Shown here one piece after another: positions 45,061 through 52,950 of a DNA stretch of 64,000 nucleotides. Source of the stretch: Chitinophaga sp. CF118 (lineage in GTDB: Bacteria > Bacteroidota > Bacteroidia > Chitinophagales > Chitinophagaceae); the NCBI RefSeq assembly GCF_900112615.1, contig NZ_FOMK01000003.1, positions 956,678 through 1,020,677 on the forward strand. The letters are read 5' to 3'. A model generated the notes under the pieces. It did not search any database. It had not been told where the DNA came from and worked only from the letters and a program-made list of their open reading frames with translations. The translations under genes and the position numbers were made by a program. Each line of letters begins with the position of its first letter. Position 1 is the stretch's first letter.

Positions 45061-46410
45061 TTATGCAGATATTCTTCCATCAGCTTCTGCTTCTGCTTCA
45101 GTAACAGGTATCGTTGCATAAAAGGTGGTACCCTGTCCTAACACGCTCTCATACCACAGCTCACCATTTTGTAATGCAAGGAGTTCTCTGCACAGTACCA
45201 GTCCCAGACCTATTCCTTTTTCGTTATTGGTGCCATAGGTAGATTGTGTTTTCAGAGAAAATATATCTTCCTTCTGACTAGGGTCTATGCCAATACCATT
45301 ATCTGTGATCATGAGCTGACACAGGTTGTTTTTTACCTGCAGATTGATAGTTACACGTCCGCCGGCAGGAGTAAATTTAATAGCATTATTCACCAGGTTG
45401 CGGAGAATCAGTTCCAGCATATTATTATCTGCTGTTACAAAAATGGAAGGGTCTACCTTTGAAATGATACTGACAGACTTCTTATCTGCAAGCATCTTCT
45501 GAAGAGAGAGGACCCTTTCCACAACACTGTATATATCAACAGATGATAATCGTACTCCTCTTCCATCCATCTGCATCTTAGACCATGTGAGCAGGTTACT
45601 GAGCATATTGGATGTATTCTTGGTGAGTGTAAGCAGTTCGTCACCAAGCATTTTCCTTTCTTCTTCCTTCAAATCGTATTCCGCAATCAGGTGTAATGTG
45701 GTAATGATAGAATTGAGGGGGCTTTGCAAATCATGTGCTATAATGGAAAAGAGTTTATCCTTTTTCTGATTCAGCTGTTCCAGGTTGATGTTCTGCGTAT
45801 CTATCTTATTAGCTCTCTCTTCTGCATTCCGTTTTTCCCTGTTATAGTTATTACGCAGGTAGTTCGTGACTAGATAAGTACATACAAGTGTGATGACATA
45901 GCTGGATAATATATCAATGTACCTGTTCTTTGCACTTTGGTAGCTATCCAGGATCCAGGATGGGTGCAGATATTCGCGGGTAAGTAACAGTACGGGAAAT
46001 AACAGATGCAGGAAGGCCCATATCCAGTGTTGTTTTCGCGGACTGAATGCAATCAGTAGATTAAATGTAAGGAAGAATAGCAATAATGCGGGACCATGAC
46101 TGCCGGAGTTCAGGTAATAAGTGACTATTAATGTGATGTAACTGAGAATCACATATACCAGCATACTAATACCGTAAATACGTTTATAACGGGAAAGGTA
46201 AAAGAAGAATAATTGTAACACCAGTAATACAGCCACAATGATAGAAACCAATGTCAAGCCAAGTATTATATTAAACGGTAATAATACCGATAATAATAAC
46301 ATGGTAATAACGCTGATGGTATTAAAAGCCCGGTTCTCTAATGAGAATTCTGCAGGCTCTCCGGTAAGCCTTTCCCAGAAATTAGTTTTATTACGTAAAA
46401 CCGTTCGCAA
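45061..46410 (-). CDS. Membrane sensor histidine kinase
   Basis: 449 residues. About six membrane helices occupy residues ~30-190, followed by a short coiled coil (~190-220), the HisKA H-box FSIIAHDLQSPLNS with His226, and an ATPase domain with N box LRNLVNNAIKFTP, G1 DNGIGID, G2 GIGLGL. No periplasmic sensor domain is visible, so the signal is probably sensed in or at the membrane. It has no receiver domain and no adjacent response regulator; the nearest regulators are at 49.1 and 52.2 kb. Confidence 0.9.
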   Translation of the reverse strand: MRTVLRNKTNFWERLTGEPAEFSLENRAFNTISVITMLLLSVLLPFNIILGLTLVSIIVAVLLVLQLFFFYLSRYKRIYGISMLVYVILSYITLIVTYYLNSGSHGPALLLFFLTFNLLIAFSPRKQHWIWAFLHLLFPVLLLTREYLHPSWILDSYQSAKNRYIDILSSYVITLVCTYLVTNYLRNNYNREKRNAEERANKIDTQNINLEQLNQKKDKLFSIIAHDLQSPLNSIITTLHLIAEYDLKEEERKMLGDELLTLTKNTSNMLSNLLTWSKMQMDGRGVRLSSVDIYSVVERVLSLQKMLADKKSVSIISKVDPSIFVTADNNMLELILRNLVNNAIKFTPAGGRVTINLQVKNNLCQLMITDNGIGIDPSQKEDIFSLKTQSTYGTNNEKGIGLGLVLCRELLALQNGELWYESVLGQGTTFYATIPVTEAEAEADGRISA

Positions 46411-46625
46411 ATTTGGTTTTTATTAGTTGTGCTGATCTTAAGTTAGACAAAACTTATCGTTTATAACAAAATATTTCATGACACAAATATGTGATACTGA
46501 TTTATTTATGTACGAACGATTGATGCCTTTTGATGATTATCCCGCCTCAAATATAATCGCATTTTTCATTGTTATTCTACAAATTGTGGAATGATATTAG
46601 CAGATTTTTAATTAAAATTAATTTT

Positions 46626-47126
46626 ATGAAACGCTTACAAAAAATAAGCACTGGTTTAATTACGCTAATCTTATTGTCTTCTAGCGGTTTACATGCTCAG
46701 AAAAAGGATGATTTAAAAAAAGAAGCTATAGAACAAATGGTAACTTCTCATAATTACGTATTTAAAGCGCAAACAGTTTTGCCAACCGGAGCTGTACCTA
46801 ACCGGCAATTGACGGCTGAATACGACTTGCAGGTATCACCAGATACCATTATCTGTTATCTTCCTTATTTCGGGCGTGCCTATACTGCACCAATGGATCC
46901 TACTAAAGGGGGGATCAAATTCACCTCCACGAAATTTGACTACAAGGAAACCCAACGTAAAAAAGGAGGGTGGGATATTCTGATAAAACCGCATGATACA
47001 CAGGATGCAAGCCAGTTATCCTTATCCATTTCATCAACCGGATATGCCTCATTGCAGGTTATTAGCAATAACAGGCAACCCATTTCTTTTAGCGGTTATA
47101 TTGATAAAAAGAAAATAAAAAAATAA
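46626..47126 (+). CDS. DUF4251-domain exported protein
   Basis: 166 residues from the ATG at 46626, chosen for its signal peptide (MKRLQKISTGLITLILL to HAQ); 19 unlikely codons extend upstream. The body with YVFKAQTVLPTGAVPNRQL, YDLQVSPDTIICYLPYFGRAY and GGIKFTSTKFDY matches DUF4251, a beta-rich periplasmic family of unknown function common in Bacteroidota. Confidence 0.88.
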   Translation: MKRLQKISTGLITLILLSSSGLHAQKKDDLKKEAIEQMVTSHNYVFKAQTVLPTGAVPNRQLTAEYDLQVSPDTIICYLPYFGRAYTAPMDPTKGGIKFTSTKFDYKETQRKKGGWDILIKPHDTQDASQLSLSISSTGYASLQVISNNRQPISFSGYIDKKKIKK

Positions 47127-47209
47127 GTTAAAGTTCTCTTAAGGTATCTGTGATCATGGCATAAAGGAACAATTGTTGTTTTTATACCTGCGAACTAAAA
47201 AAATTAACC

Positions 47210-47476
47210 ATGTCTAAGAAAAGTAAAGAAAGTGTTAAGCACGAAATTCAGGTACTGGCCATAGGTAATTACAGAAGTTATCCGGAGGATTATAGTACTG
47301 TTGCAAGGGAAACAAGTACGAATGTGCAATCACTTGCAAAAGGATACTGGGATAGCCGGGAATATAAGGAGATAGAACGTGATGAGCGCCTGGGAATTCA
47401 GTTGGAAGATTATAAACATTGGACACTGGAAGCATTCCAGGAATTTATGCGGAATAATGAAAATTCGATGAATTAA
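47210..47476 (+). CDS. Small hypothetical protein, 88 residues
   Basis: Charged, soluble and mostly helical by composition, with YWDSREYKEIERDERLG and YKHWTLEAFQEFMRN. I recognise no family. A strong terminator follows 20 bp after the stop and the start has an A-rich leader, which supports a real gene. Confidence 0.6.
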   Translation: MSKKSKESVKHEIQVLAIGNYRSYPEDYSTVARETSTNVQSLAKGYWDSREYKEIERDERLGIQLEDYKHWTLEAFQEFMRNNENSMN

Positions 47477-47496
47477 AGGGTATATTCTTCTTTTAG

Positions 47497-47556
47497 GTCC
47501 GGCTCCGTCAAAAGGCTCCTTAACAGGATACTTTTTGACGGAGCCGGACTTTTTTA
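47497..47556 (+). terminator. Rho-independent terminator, 17-bp stem
   Basis: Arms 47497-47513 and 47533-47549 (GTCCGGCTCCGTCAAAA with its complement), a 19-nt loop and a following T6 tract. Confidence 0.85.
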
Positions 47557-47611
47557 TGAGATTGTGTTTTGTCTCTTAATTAACTATCTTTAAAGCACAA
47601 CTTAATCCGTT

Positions 47612-48058
47612 ATGAAACTTTATTTTTTGCTTTTAGCATTTTGCACCATGTCAACATTTTCCTTTGCACAGACCAAAGATGAAAAGGCCATTTCTTCCAG
47701 CGTAGAATCATTGCGTAAAGCAATGGTAGATGCTGATAAAATTATGCTTGAAAAGCTAGTTGACGCTAAGCTCAGTTATGGACATTCCGGCGGTAAGATA
47801 GAAGATAAGCCCGCTTTTGTAAATAATATTGTGAGCGGCAAATCAGATTTTGTAACCATTGAGCTGGCTGATCAGACAATTTCAATTACCGGTAATACAG
47901 CAATTGTAAGGCATACTTTAAATGCGACCACCAATGATAATGGTAAAGCAGGAGAGGTGCATTTATATGTATTACTTGTATGGGTGAAAGACGGTGGCCA
48001 ATGGAAATTGCTGGCAAGACAGGCTGTGCATGTACCCGCGCCAGCACCTGCTAAATAG
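47612..48058 (+). CDS. Exported NTF2-like (DUF4440-type) protein
   Basis: 148 residues with a signal peptide ending near residue 20 (FSFAQ). The remainder is a small alpha+beta cone fold domain: EKAISSSVESLRKAMVDADKIMLEKLVDAKLSYGHSGG, then beta strands ending in WVKDGGQWKLLARQAVHV. These are the marks of DUF4440 / SnoaL-like proteins. Some bind small ligands or isomerise them; no specific function can be given. Confidence 0.85.
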   Translation: MKLYFLLLAFCTMSTFSFAQTKDEKAISSSVESLRKAMVDADKIMLEKLVDAKLSYGHSGGKIEDKPAFVNNIVSGKSDFVTIELADQTISITGNTAIVRHTLNATTNDNGKAGEVHLYVLLVWVKDGGQWKLLARQAVHVPAPAPAK

Positions 48059-48183
48059 CGCCTGAGGCCGTACACTATTTTACCCATAGTGATGATTCTC
48101 ATTCCTTCATTTCTACGTTGTGCATCTGAATACGTGCGTATAAGCGCGATATACGTTGTGGCATAATTTTTCCACTATATAGG

Positions 48184-48215
48184 TATAGTTATAACCTTGG
48201 GTTATAAAAACTATA
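48184..48215. promoter_or_regulatory. Inverted repeat upstream of the PA2169-family gene
   Basis: TTATAACC-TTG-GGTTATAA (48189-48207) is a perfect 8-bp inverted repeat, flanked by TATAGT (48184-48189) and ACTATA (48210-48215) that extend the symmetry with two extra A's. It ends 25 bp before the start codon at 48240, where an operator would sit. No T run follows, so a terminator is less likely. Confidence 0.45.
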
Positions 48216-48239
48216 TCTGTTAACATAAAAAGATTTTTT

Positions 48240-48695
48240 ATGCAAGCAACAATTGAAACAATCGAAACGCTTAATGATCTTATTCAGATTAACAACGATC
48301 GTATTGAAGGTTATGAAAAAGCTCTTCATGAAACGAAAGCTGCAGATGCAGATCTGAAAGCACTCTTTTCATCTATGATCAGCGAAAGTCATGAAATTCG
48401 TATGGCCCTGGGTACTGAAGTGAATGTACTGGGTGGCGATATGGATAATTCCACTACCACGAGAGGTAAAATTTACCGTGCCTGGACAAACATAAAAGCA
48501 GTATTTACAGGGCATGATCGTAAGGCGCTTTTAGCTAATTGCGAAGCCGGAGAAGATGCTACACAAAGAGCATATAGAGATGCGCTGGAAGATGAAGATT
48601 TACCAGCTTATTTGCGTGAAATGGTATCTGAACAACAACAGACCCTGAAACGCTCTCACGATAAAGTGAAAGCTTTACGTGATGCGGCCAAATAA
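48240..48695 (+). CDS. PA2169-family four-helix-bundle protein (DUF2383)
   Basis: 151 residues, no signal, all helical: TLNDLIQINNDRIEGYEKALHE, ISESHEIRMALGTEV, GKIYRAWTNIKAVFTGHDRKALLANCEAGEDATQRAYRDAL and a C-terminal helix with LREMVSEQQQTLKRSHDKV. This order of motifs is that of the ferritin-like PA2169/DUF2383 family, thought to respond to stress. Function is unknown. Confidence 0.9.
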   Translation: MQATIETIETLNDLIQINNDRIEGYEKALHETKAADADLKALFSSMISESHEIRMALGTEVNVLGGDMDNSTTTRGKIYRAWTNIKAVFTGHDRKALLANCEAGEDATQRAYRDALEDEDLPAYLREMVSEQQQTLKRSHDKVKALRDAAK

Positions 48696-48724
48696 TGTAG
48701 ATTGATACCATTTCAATCTTTGCT

Positions 48725-48765
48725 TGCGGTCGGATAACTATTCAGTTGTCCGACCGCATATTTTT
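48725..48765. terminator. Bidirectional terminator
   Basis: A 10-bp stem TGCGGTCGGA/TCCGACCGCA (48725-48734 and 48749-48758), extended by AACT/AGTT, is followed by a T-rich tract between the convergent PA2169-type and Hpt genes. Confidence 0.85.
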
Positions 48766-49120
48766 ATTCATCACCGTATGTTTCCAGATCCTGCTGCATT
48801 AATGGTTTTATCGTGTTGAAAGTATGGAGTAATCTTTCTACACTCTCCTGTACCTGTTCATTCCAGCTTGTGGCAGCATCTATACTGGCCAGGTCCTCTT
48901 TTGCTCCTTTTACTTCTAAGCTTAATACACTTGGTTTTAATTTATGAATGATTTTTTGCAGTTCTATGAGATTCCTGGCATTCATTTGCCGTTCAAGATC
49001 AATCATATATTCTGTGAGGGAATTAAGAAAAAGCGTGATCATTTTTTTAATGAACACAGGACTTGTACTTGATATTTTGAAGAGGTATTGATATGAATAT
49101 AATGCATGCTGTTGTTTCAT
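48764..49120 (-). CDS. Hpt-domain phosphotransfer protein
   Basis: 118 residues, helical. FIKKMITLFLNSLTEYMIDLERQMNARN leads into LQKIIHKLKPSVLSLEV with the presumed phospho-accepting His59 in the HxLKxS motif of Hpt domains. Hpt proteins shuttle phosphate between receivers in multistep relays. It lies 11 bp downstream of an NtrC-type regulator in the same operon, so that regulator is its probable partner. Confidence 0.82.
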   Translation of the reverse strand: MKQQHALYSYQYLFKISSTSPVFIKKMITLFLNSLTEYMIDLERQMNARNLIELQKIIHKLKPSVLSLEVKGAKEDLASIDAATSWNEQVQESVERLLHTFNTIKPLMQQDLETYGDE

Positions 49121-49131
49121 CAGATATAAAG

Positions 49132-50490
49132 TTAAGCGCCTTCAATTTCACCGGTCTGCAGCATTTTATAGATGGTTGATTTACCGATGTCCAGTTTTTC
49201 TGCCACCAGTAATACATTATCGTCATACCTTTTAAGGTAATTGCGGATAATTAGTCTGGTATATTCGCGTAGCGTTAATTCGGCATTGAGTACAGCATTC
49301 ACATCATTGGTATTGCCGGAGAGGAAAGTGATATCATCCGGTTCTATAAGATTGTTCTCAGACATCACAGCAGCCAGTTCTACAACAGATTTTAATTCAC
49401 GGATATTACCCGGATAATCGTAACTAAGCAGTTTTTCCCTGGCAGCAGGGGATAGCTTAATTTCATGGATCCCATTTTCTTTGGAATAGCCTGTCAGAAA
49501 ATGCTGTGTCAGCAGTAATATATCTTCCTTTCGTTCCCGCAGGGGTGGCAGCGTCAGTGGCAAACCTACAATCCGGTAGTAAAGGTCTTCCCGGAAGTTA
49601 CCTTTCTTCACTTCTTCCGCCATATTTTTATGCGTAGCGACTACCAGTCTGAAGTCCAGTTTTATTTTACTTACACCGCCAAGTCTGGTTAGTTCCTTTT
49701 CCTGTAATACACGTAGTAGTTTACTTTGGATATTAGGGTCCATTTCCCCGATTTCATCGAGAAAGAGAGTACCGCCGTTGGCTTCCTCAAACCGGCCGGA
49801 TTTCCGGGTTTGTGCCCCGGTAAAGGCTCCTTTCTCATAACCAAACAGTTCACTTTCCACCAGATCTTTGGGGATGGCTGCCATATTTACGGCAATAAAA
49901 GGCTGGCTGCTCCGGTTTGAATTGTAATGTACCGCTTTAGCTACCAGTTCTTTACCCGTCCCCGTTTCGCCGGAAATAGATACATTGATCAATGAACCTG
50001 CAGCCTTGTCAATCAGTTTAAAAATACCCTGTAATGCAGGGCTGTTGCCAATGATCGACCTGGAATAGTCATATTTTGTTTTGAGTTCAGCTTTTAATTC
50101 GGAGATCTCATGTCTGAGGGATTGTTTCTCCCGGAGCCTGATTACGGCGTTCCAGAGGAGTTGCTGTGTGTTTTCATCTTTCACCAGGTAATCTTCCACA
50201 CCCATTTTCAAAAGATCTACTGCGGTGGTAATTTTTTCCTGTGCGCTGATGATAATAACGGGGAGATTTGGTTGTGCCTGCCTGATTTTTTTGAAGAGTT
50301 CTTCACCATTCATGTCCGGTAGTCCGAAATCTATAGTAACAAGATCTGGTTTACGATTTATCTGTGCGAGACATTCCTTACCTGATTCTATCAGGGTTAC
50401 TTCGTAATCTGGATTCTGGCCGAGGTAGTGGTGTAATAAGCCTCCGTACCATTTATCGTCTTCAACAATGAATATCTTAAAATCGAGCAT
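49132..50490 (-). CDS. NtrC-type sigma-54-dependent response regulator
   Basis: 452 residues: a receiver domain (1-~120, phospho-accepting Asp54 in LVTIDFGLPD), an AAA+ domain with Walker A GETGTGKE (174-181), the sigma-54 contact loop GAFTGA (221-226) and Walker B TLFLDE (241-246), and a C-terminal Fis-type helix-turn-helix (NVLLVAEKLDIGKSTIYKML). It should activate sigma-54 promoters upon phosphorylation. No kinase gene is adjacent; the Hpt gene follows. Confidence 0.94.
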   Translation of the reverse strand: MLDFKIFIVEDDKWYGGLLHHYLGQNPDYEVTLIESGKECLAQINRKPDLVTIDFGLPDMNGEELFKKIRQAQPNLPVIIISAQEKITTAVDLLKMGVEDYLVKDENTQQLLWNAVIRLREKQSLRHEISELKAELKTKYDYSRSIIGNSPALQGIFKLIDKAAGSLINVSISGETGTGKELVAKAVHYNSNRSSQPFIAVNMAAIPKDLVESELFGYEKGAFTGAQTRKSGRFEEANGGTLFLDEIGEMDPNIQSKLLRVLQEKELTRLGGVSKIKLDFRLVVATHKNMAEEVKKGNFREDLYYRIVGLPLTLPPLRERKEDILLLTQHFLTGYSKENGIHEIKLSPAAREKLLSYDYPGNIRELKSVVELAAVMSENNLIEPDDITFLSGNTNDVNAVLNAELTLREYTRLIIRNYLKRYDDNVLLVAEKLDIGKSTIYKMLQTGEIEGA

Positions 50491-50947
50491 TCATGGAATT
50501 TTCCGTTAAATTAGGAAATTTTCCAATCATACCGGCCCCCTATCCAATATCCTTCAATTGCACGAACCTTTTTGCACTTCTTATCAGTTTCACAGGGGGT
50601 GGGATGACAGCTCCTCGATTGGCAATAATTTCAAAATAATTTTCTTTGAACAATACATCACCGAACCCCTGTTCTGATTGCTTCCCTCCATTTCACCAGG
50701 GGGCCGGGATGATGCGCTCTCTTAATTCACAAATAATTTTCTTCGAACAATACATCACCGAACCCCCGTCCTGATTGCTTCCCTCCATTTCACCGGGGGC
50801 CGGGATGATGCGCTCTCTAAATTCACAAATAATTTATATGTTCCTGTTCTGTTTTTTTTCATCACCGGACCCCTGTTCAACAAATCCTTCAATTTCACCA
50901 GGGGCCGGGATGATGCACTCACAAGTTGACAACCTTATTAAATATCT
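50491..50947. repeat. Tandem ~100-bp extragenic repeats with CCCC/GGGG hairpins
   Basis: A gene-free stretch with four copies of a unit. Each unit carries ATCACCG-AACCCC, a spacer of ~30 bp ending TTTCACC, and an AGGGG-CCGGGATGATG end. GGGAT occurs at 50601, 50706, 50802 and 50907, that is 105, 96 and 105 bp apart. In each unit the C run and G run can pair to form a stem. Copies 2 and 3 are nearly identical and copies 1 and 4 are diverged. The stretch lies between the 3' end of the glycosyltransferase gene and the start of the NtrC-type gene. Confidence 0.8.
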
Positions 50948-52120
50948 TTAGTTCATTGCATTGTTAATGTATTCCTGTAAAGCGGCAGGGTAAAGCAACA
51001 CTTCCGAATGAAATTCATGTTTCTTCTTGGCCGTAAATAAAGTGCCTTCCAGGAAAATATCTTCCAGCTGCTGCCTGAAATGTTGTGGTTTGAATTGTGA
51101 TGCAACAAGCTGTGCCGCACAACTCATATCTGCATAGAGCGATTTATTGCTAAGCAGTTGTTCCACATGCTTTCTTACCTGTTCTATATATTGCCCGCTG
51201 ATGCGGTAACCGTTCCATCCGTGTGCTACCAGTTCATTTGTTCCGCCAGCAAGCGGTACTATTACTGGTCTGCCATAACTCATAGCCTCCAGGATGCTGA
51301 TATCGAAGGTTTCCTGTTCAATGTGACTTTGTGAAAGATTCAATACCACTGCAGCGCGTTGATAAAAAGGATGCATATCCAGTTGTGTATTGAAAATTGT
51401 TACGTTCTCCGGTACAAATAACGGGCTGATGTAGCTGTCTATATCTGTGTTCGTGGCATTCAATACCAGTTCAAACTTCATCTGAGGCATAATAGCTGCC
51501 AGTTCCAATAGTTTGGGCACACCGCTCTCACTTTCCAGGTCGGCCACCATTAACGCTGTTTTACGTAAGCCACGGTTGGCATTAATACTTGCATCGTGTA
51601 GAAAGGATTCCGGAAGGCAGCTATGTACCACATGTTTCTCCGACATCTTAAAGGTATACTGTGACTGTACAAAGCGTGATGCGAATACGACGTGGGTTGC
51701 ATACCTCTGTGCTATTTTTGTCATGAAGGCTCTCATTCTGGCGTGATGAACCGCTGTTTCATGAATGTGGTAGATAATTGGCGCCTGCTTCAGCCTGCCG
51801 GCAACTGCCGCTCCGAAAGGTTGCAGTGTATTAATATACACCTTGTCTTCCGGTTCATACAGTCTCATAATCTTCGTAAAAATGAGCAACTGTGCCAGCA
51901 GGAAACTGAAGAGTCTACGCCATTTGTTCCCCCGTTCTGTATAATTTATATAATGATAATGTACGCCTGGTATACCTGTAAGAAAACCCTGAGCATCTTT
52001 TGTCCGGTTAGTGATTAGATGGACCTGCACACTTTTATCTGATAATGCTTCTAAAGACTGGCGAAATACCATGGTACTGCCGCTCCTGTCGTTTTGTAAA
52101 TGAATAGCAATTATTTTCAT
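50948..52120 (-). CDS. Glycosyltransferase, GT4-like
   Basis: 390 residues with two Rossmann-like halves of a GT-B fold. The second half has the retaining GT4 signature ETFDISILEAMSYGRPVIVPLAGGTNELV (the E-x7-E motif). The first half contains INTLQPFGAAVAGRLKQAPIIYHIHE. It would transfer a sugar from a nucleotide donor in surface polysaccharide or glycolipid synthesis. It stands alone without other polysaccharide genes. Confidence 0.88.
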   Translation of the reverse strand: MKIIAIHLQNDRSGSTMVFRQSLEALSDKSVQVHLITNRTKDAQGFLTGIPGVHYHYINYTERGNKWRRLFSFLLAQLLIFTKIMRLYEPEDKVYINTLQPFGAAVAGRLKQAPIIYHIHETAVHHARMRAFMTKIAQRYATHVVFASRFVQSQYTFKMSEKHVVHSCLPESFLHDASINANRGLRKTALMVADLESESGVPKLLELAAIMPQMKFELVLNATNTDIDSYISPLFVPENVTIFNTQLDMHPFYQRAAVVLNLSQSHIEQETFDISILEAMSYGRPVIVPLAGGTNELVAHGWNGYRISGQYIEQVRKHVEQLLSNKSLYADMSCAAQLVASQFKPQHFRQQLEDIFLEGTLFTAKKKHEFHSEVLLYPAALQEYINNAMN

Positions 52121-52196
52121 AAAAAGGTATTTAAAGAAAACAGGTATAGGGATAAAGAGGACTAAAACAAATTATGCAAAGCCTGTTGTCTACGGT

Positions 52197-52676
52197 TTAG
52201 AAAGTTTCATACAAAAAGCTGATGATCATTGATACAGCCACCGCCAGGCTAAAGAAAAAGAAGAAGCGGTTATTTCGTTTTTTCTTCTTTAGATAATCTT
52301 GTACCACAAAAAGTTTGTTTAATGTGAGTGTTATATGTTCCAAGACGTTATCGTCTTTTATGATATAGTCGAATGCGCCATTTTTAAGTGATGCTGCTGC
52401 GATCTCATGCTGTTGCCGTGCGCTGGCGAAAATGACAAATATGTTGCTGTTGAAATTCTTTATTTCTGTTAATAACTCCAGCCCGGTCATATCTCCCAGG
52501 TCGTGGTCAAGGAGCACAATCCCAGGATCCTCAGAAAGCTTTTGCAGGAAATCCTGTCCTGAGGAAAAACACGTGATATGCTTGTATCCCTGTGCTCTCA
52601 GATGATTGTCGTATGTAGCCAGGCAGAATGGATCATCATCCACCACGTATATCTTGCTTTCAAACTTCTTAGCCAT
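52197..52676 (-). CDS. Receiver-domain protein with C-terminal membrane anchor
   Basis: 159 residues. Residues 8-120 form a receiver domain with the acidic pair in VVDDDP, phospho-accepting Asp57 (VLLDHD) and the conserved Lys107 (YIIKDD). A basic stretch KKKKRNN follows at 130-136 and then a hydrophobic helix (~138-156) to the end. There is no DNA-binding or enzymatic output. A stand-alone receiver tethered by a tail anchor would act at the membrane, perhaps as phosphate sink or partner of a membrane kinase. Confidence 0.85.
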   Translation of the reverse strand: MAKKFESKIYVVDDDPFCLATYDNHLRAQGYKHITCFSSGQDFLQKLSEDPGIVLLDHDLGDMTGLELLTEIKNFNSNIFVIFASARQQHEIAAASLKNGAFDYIIKDDNVLEHITLTLNKLFVVQDYLKKKKRNNRFFFFFSLAVAVSMIISFLYETF

Positions 52677-52840
52677 ATGCTGCGGTTTGATATAATAGAA
52701 TCCATTTGGATGCCAGATTGAAAAATCGGGTTAGATCCGCTGCTGTAAAGGGTTTGTGTAGTTGGGTGGATGCCGGAAAGATCTATATTCAGGAAAGAAT
52801 TCCAAAAAATGGAAAAGGAGTAGGGCTATATAAAAAGACA

Positions 52841-52932
52841 ATGCCGGAAGAGATCGGTTATCCTCCGGCTAAATAATAGAAATAATGGGTATAAAAAACG
52901 ATGCCGGAAGAGATCAGCTATCCTCCGGCTTG
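52841..52932 (-). terminator. Tandemly duplicated hairpin terminator of the helicase gene
   Basis: A 30-bp unit containing GCCGGA...TCCGGC arms occurs at 52841-52870 and again at 52901-52930, exactly 60 bp apart, with two substitutions. Read on the minus strand, each stem is followed by a T-rich tract, so both can terminate the DEAD-box gene. A third partial copy (ATGCCGGAAAGATCTA) is near 52770. Confidence 0.75.
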
Positions 52933-52950
52933 AATCAATATCGGTGAAAG

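Noticed and set aside
50521..50930. ~100-bp repeats as a small repeated peptide gene on the minus strand
   Set aside because: Spacing is a multiple of three and translated units share SASSRP-like segments, but stops and single-base shifts interrupt every frame.
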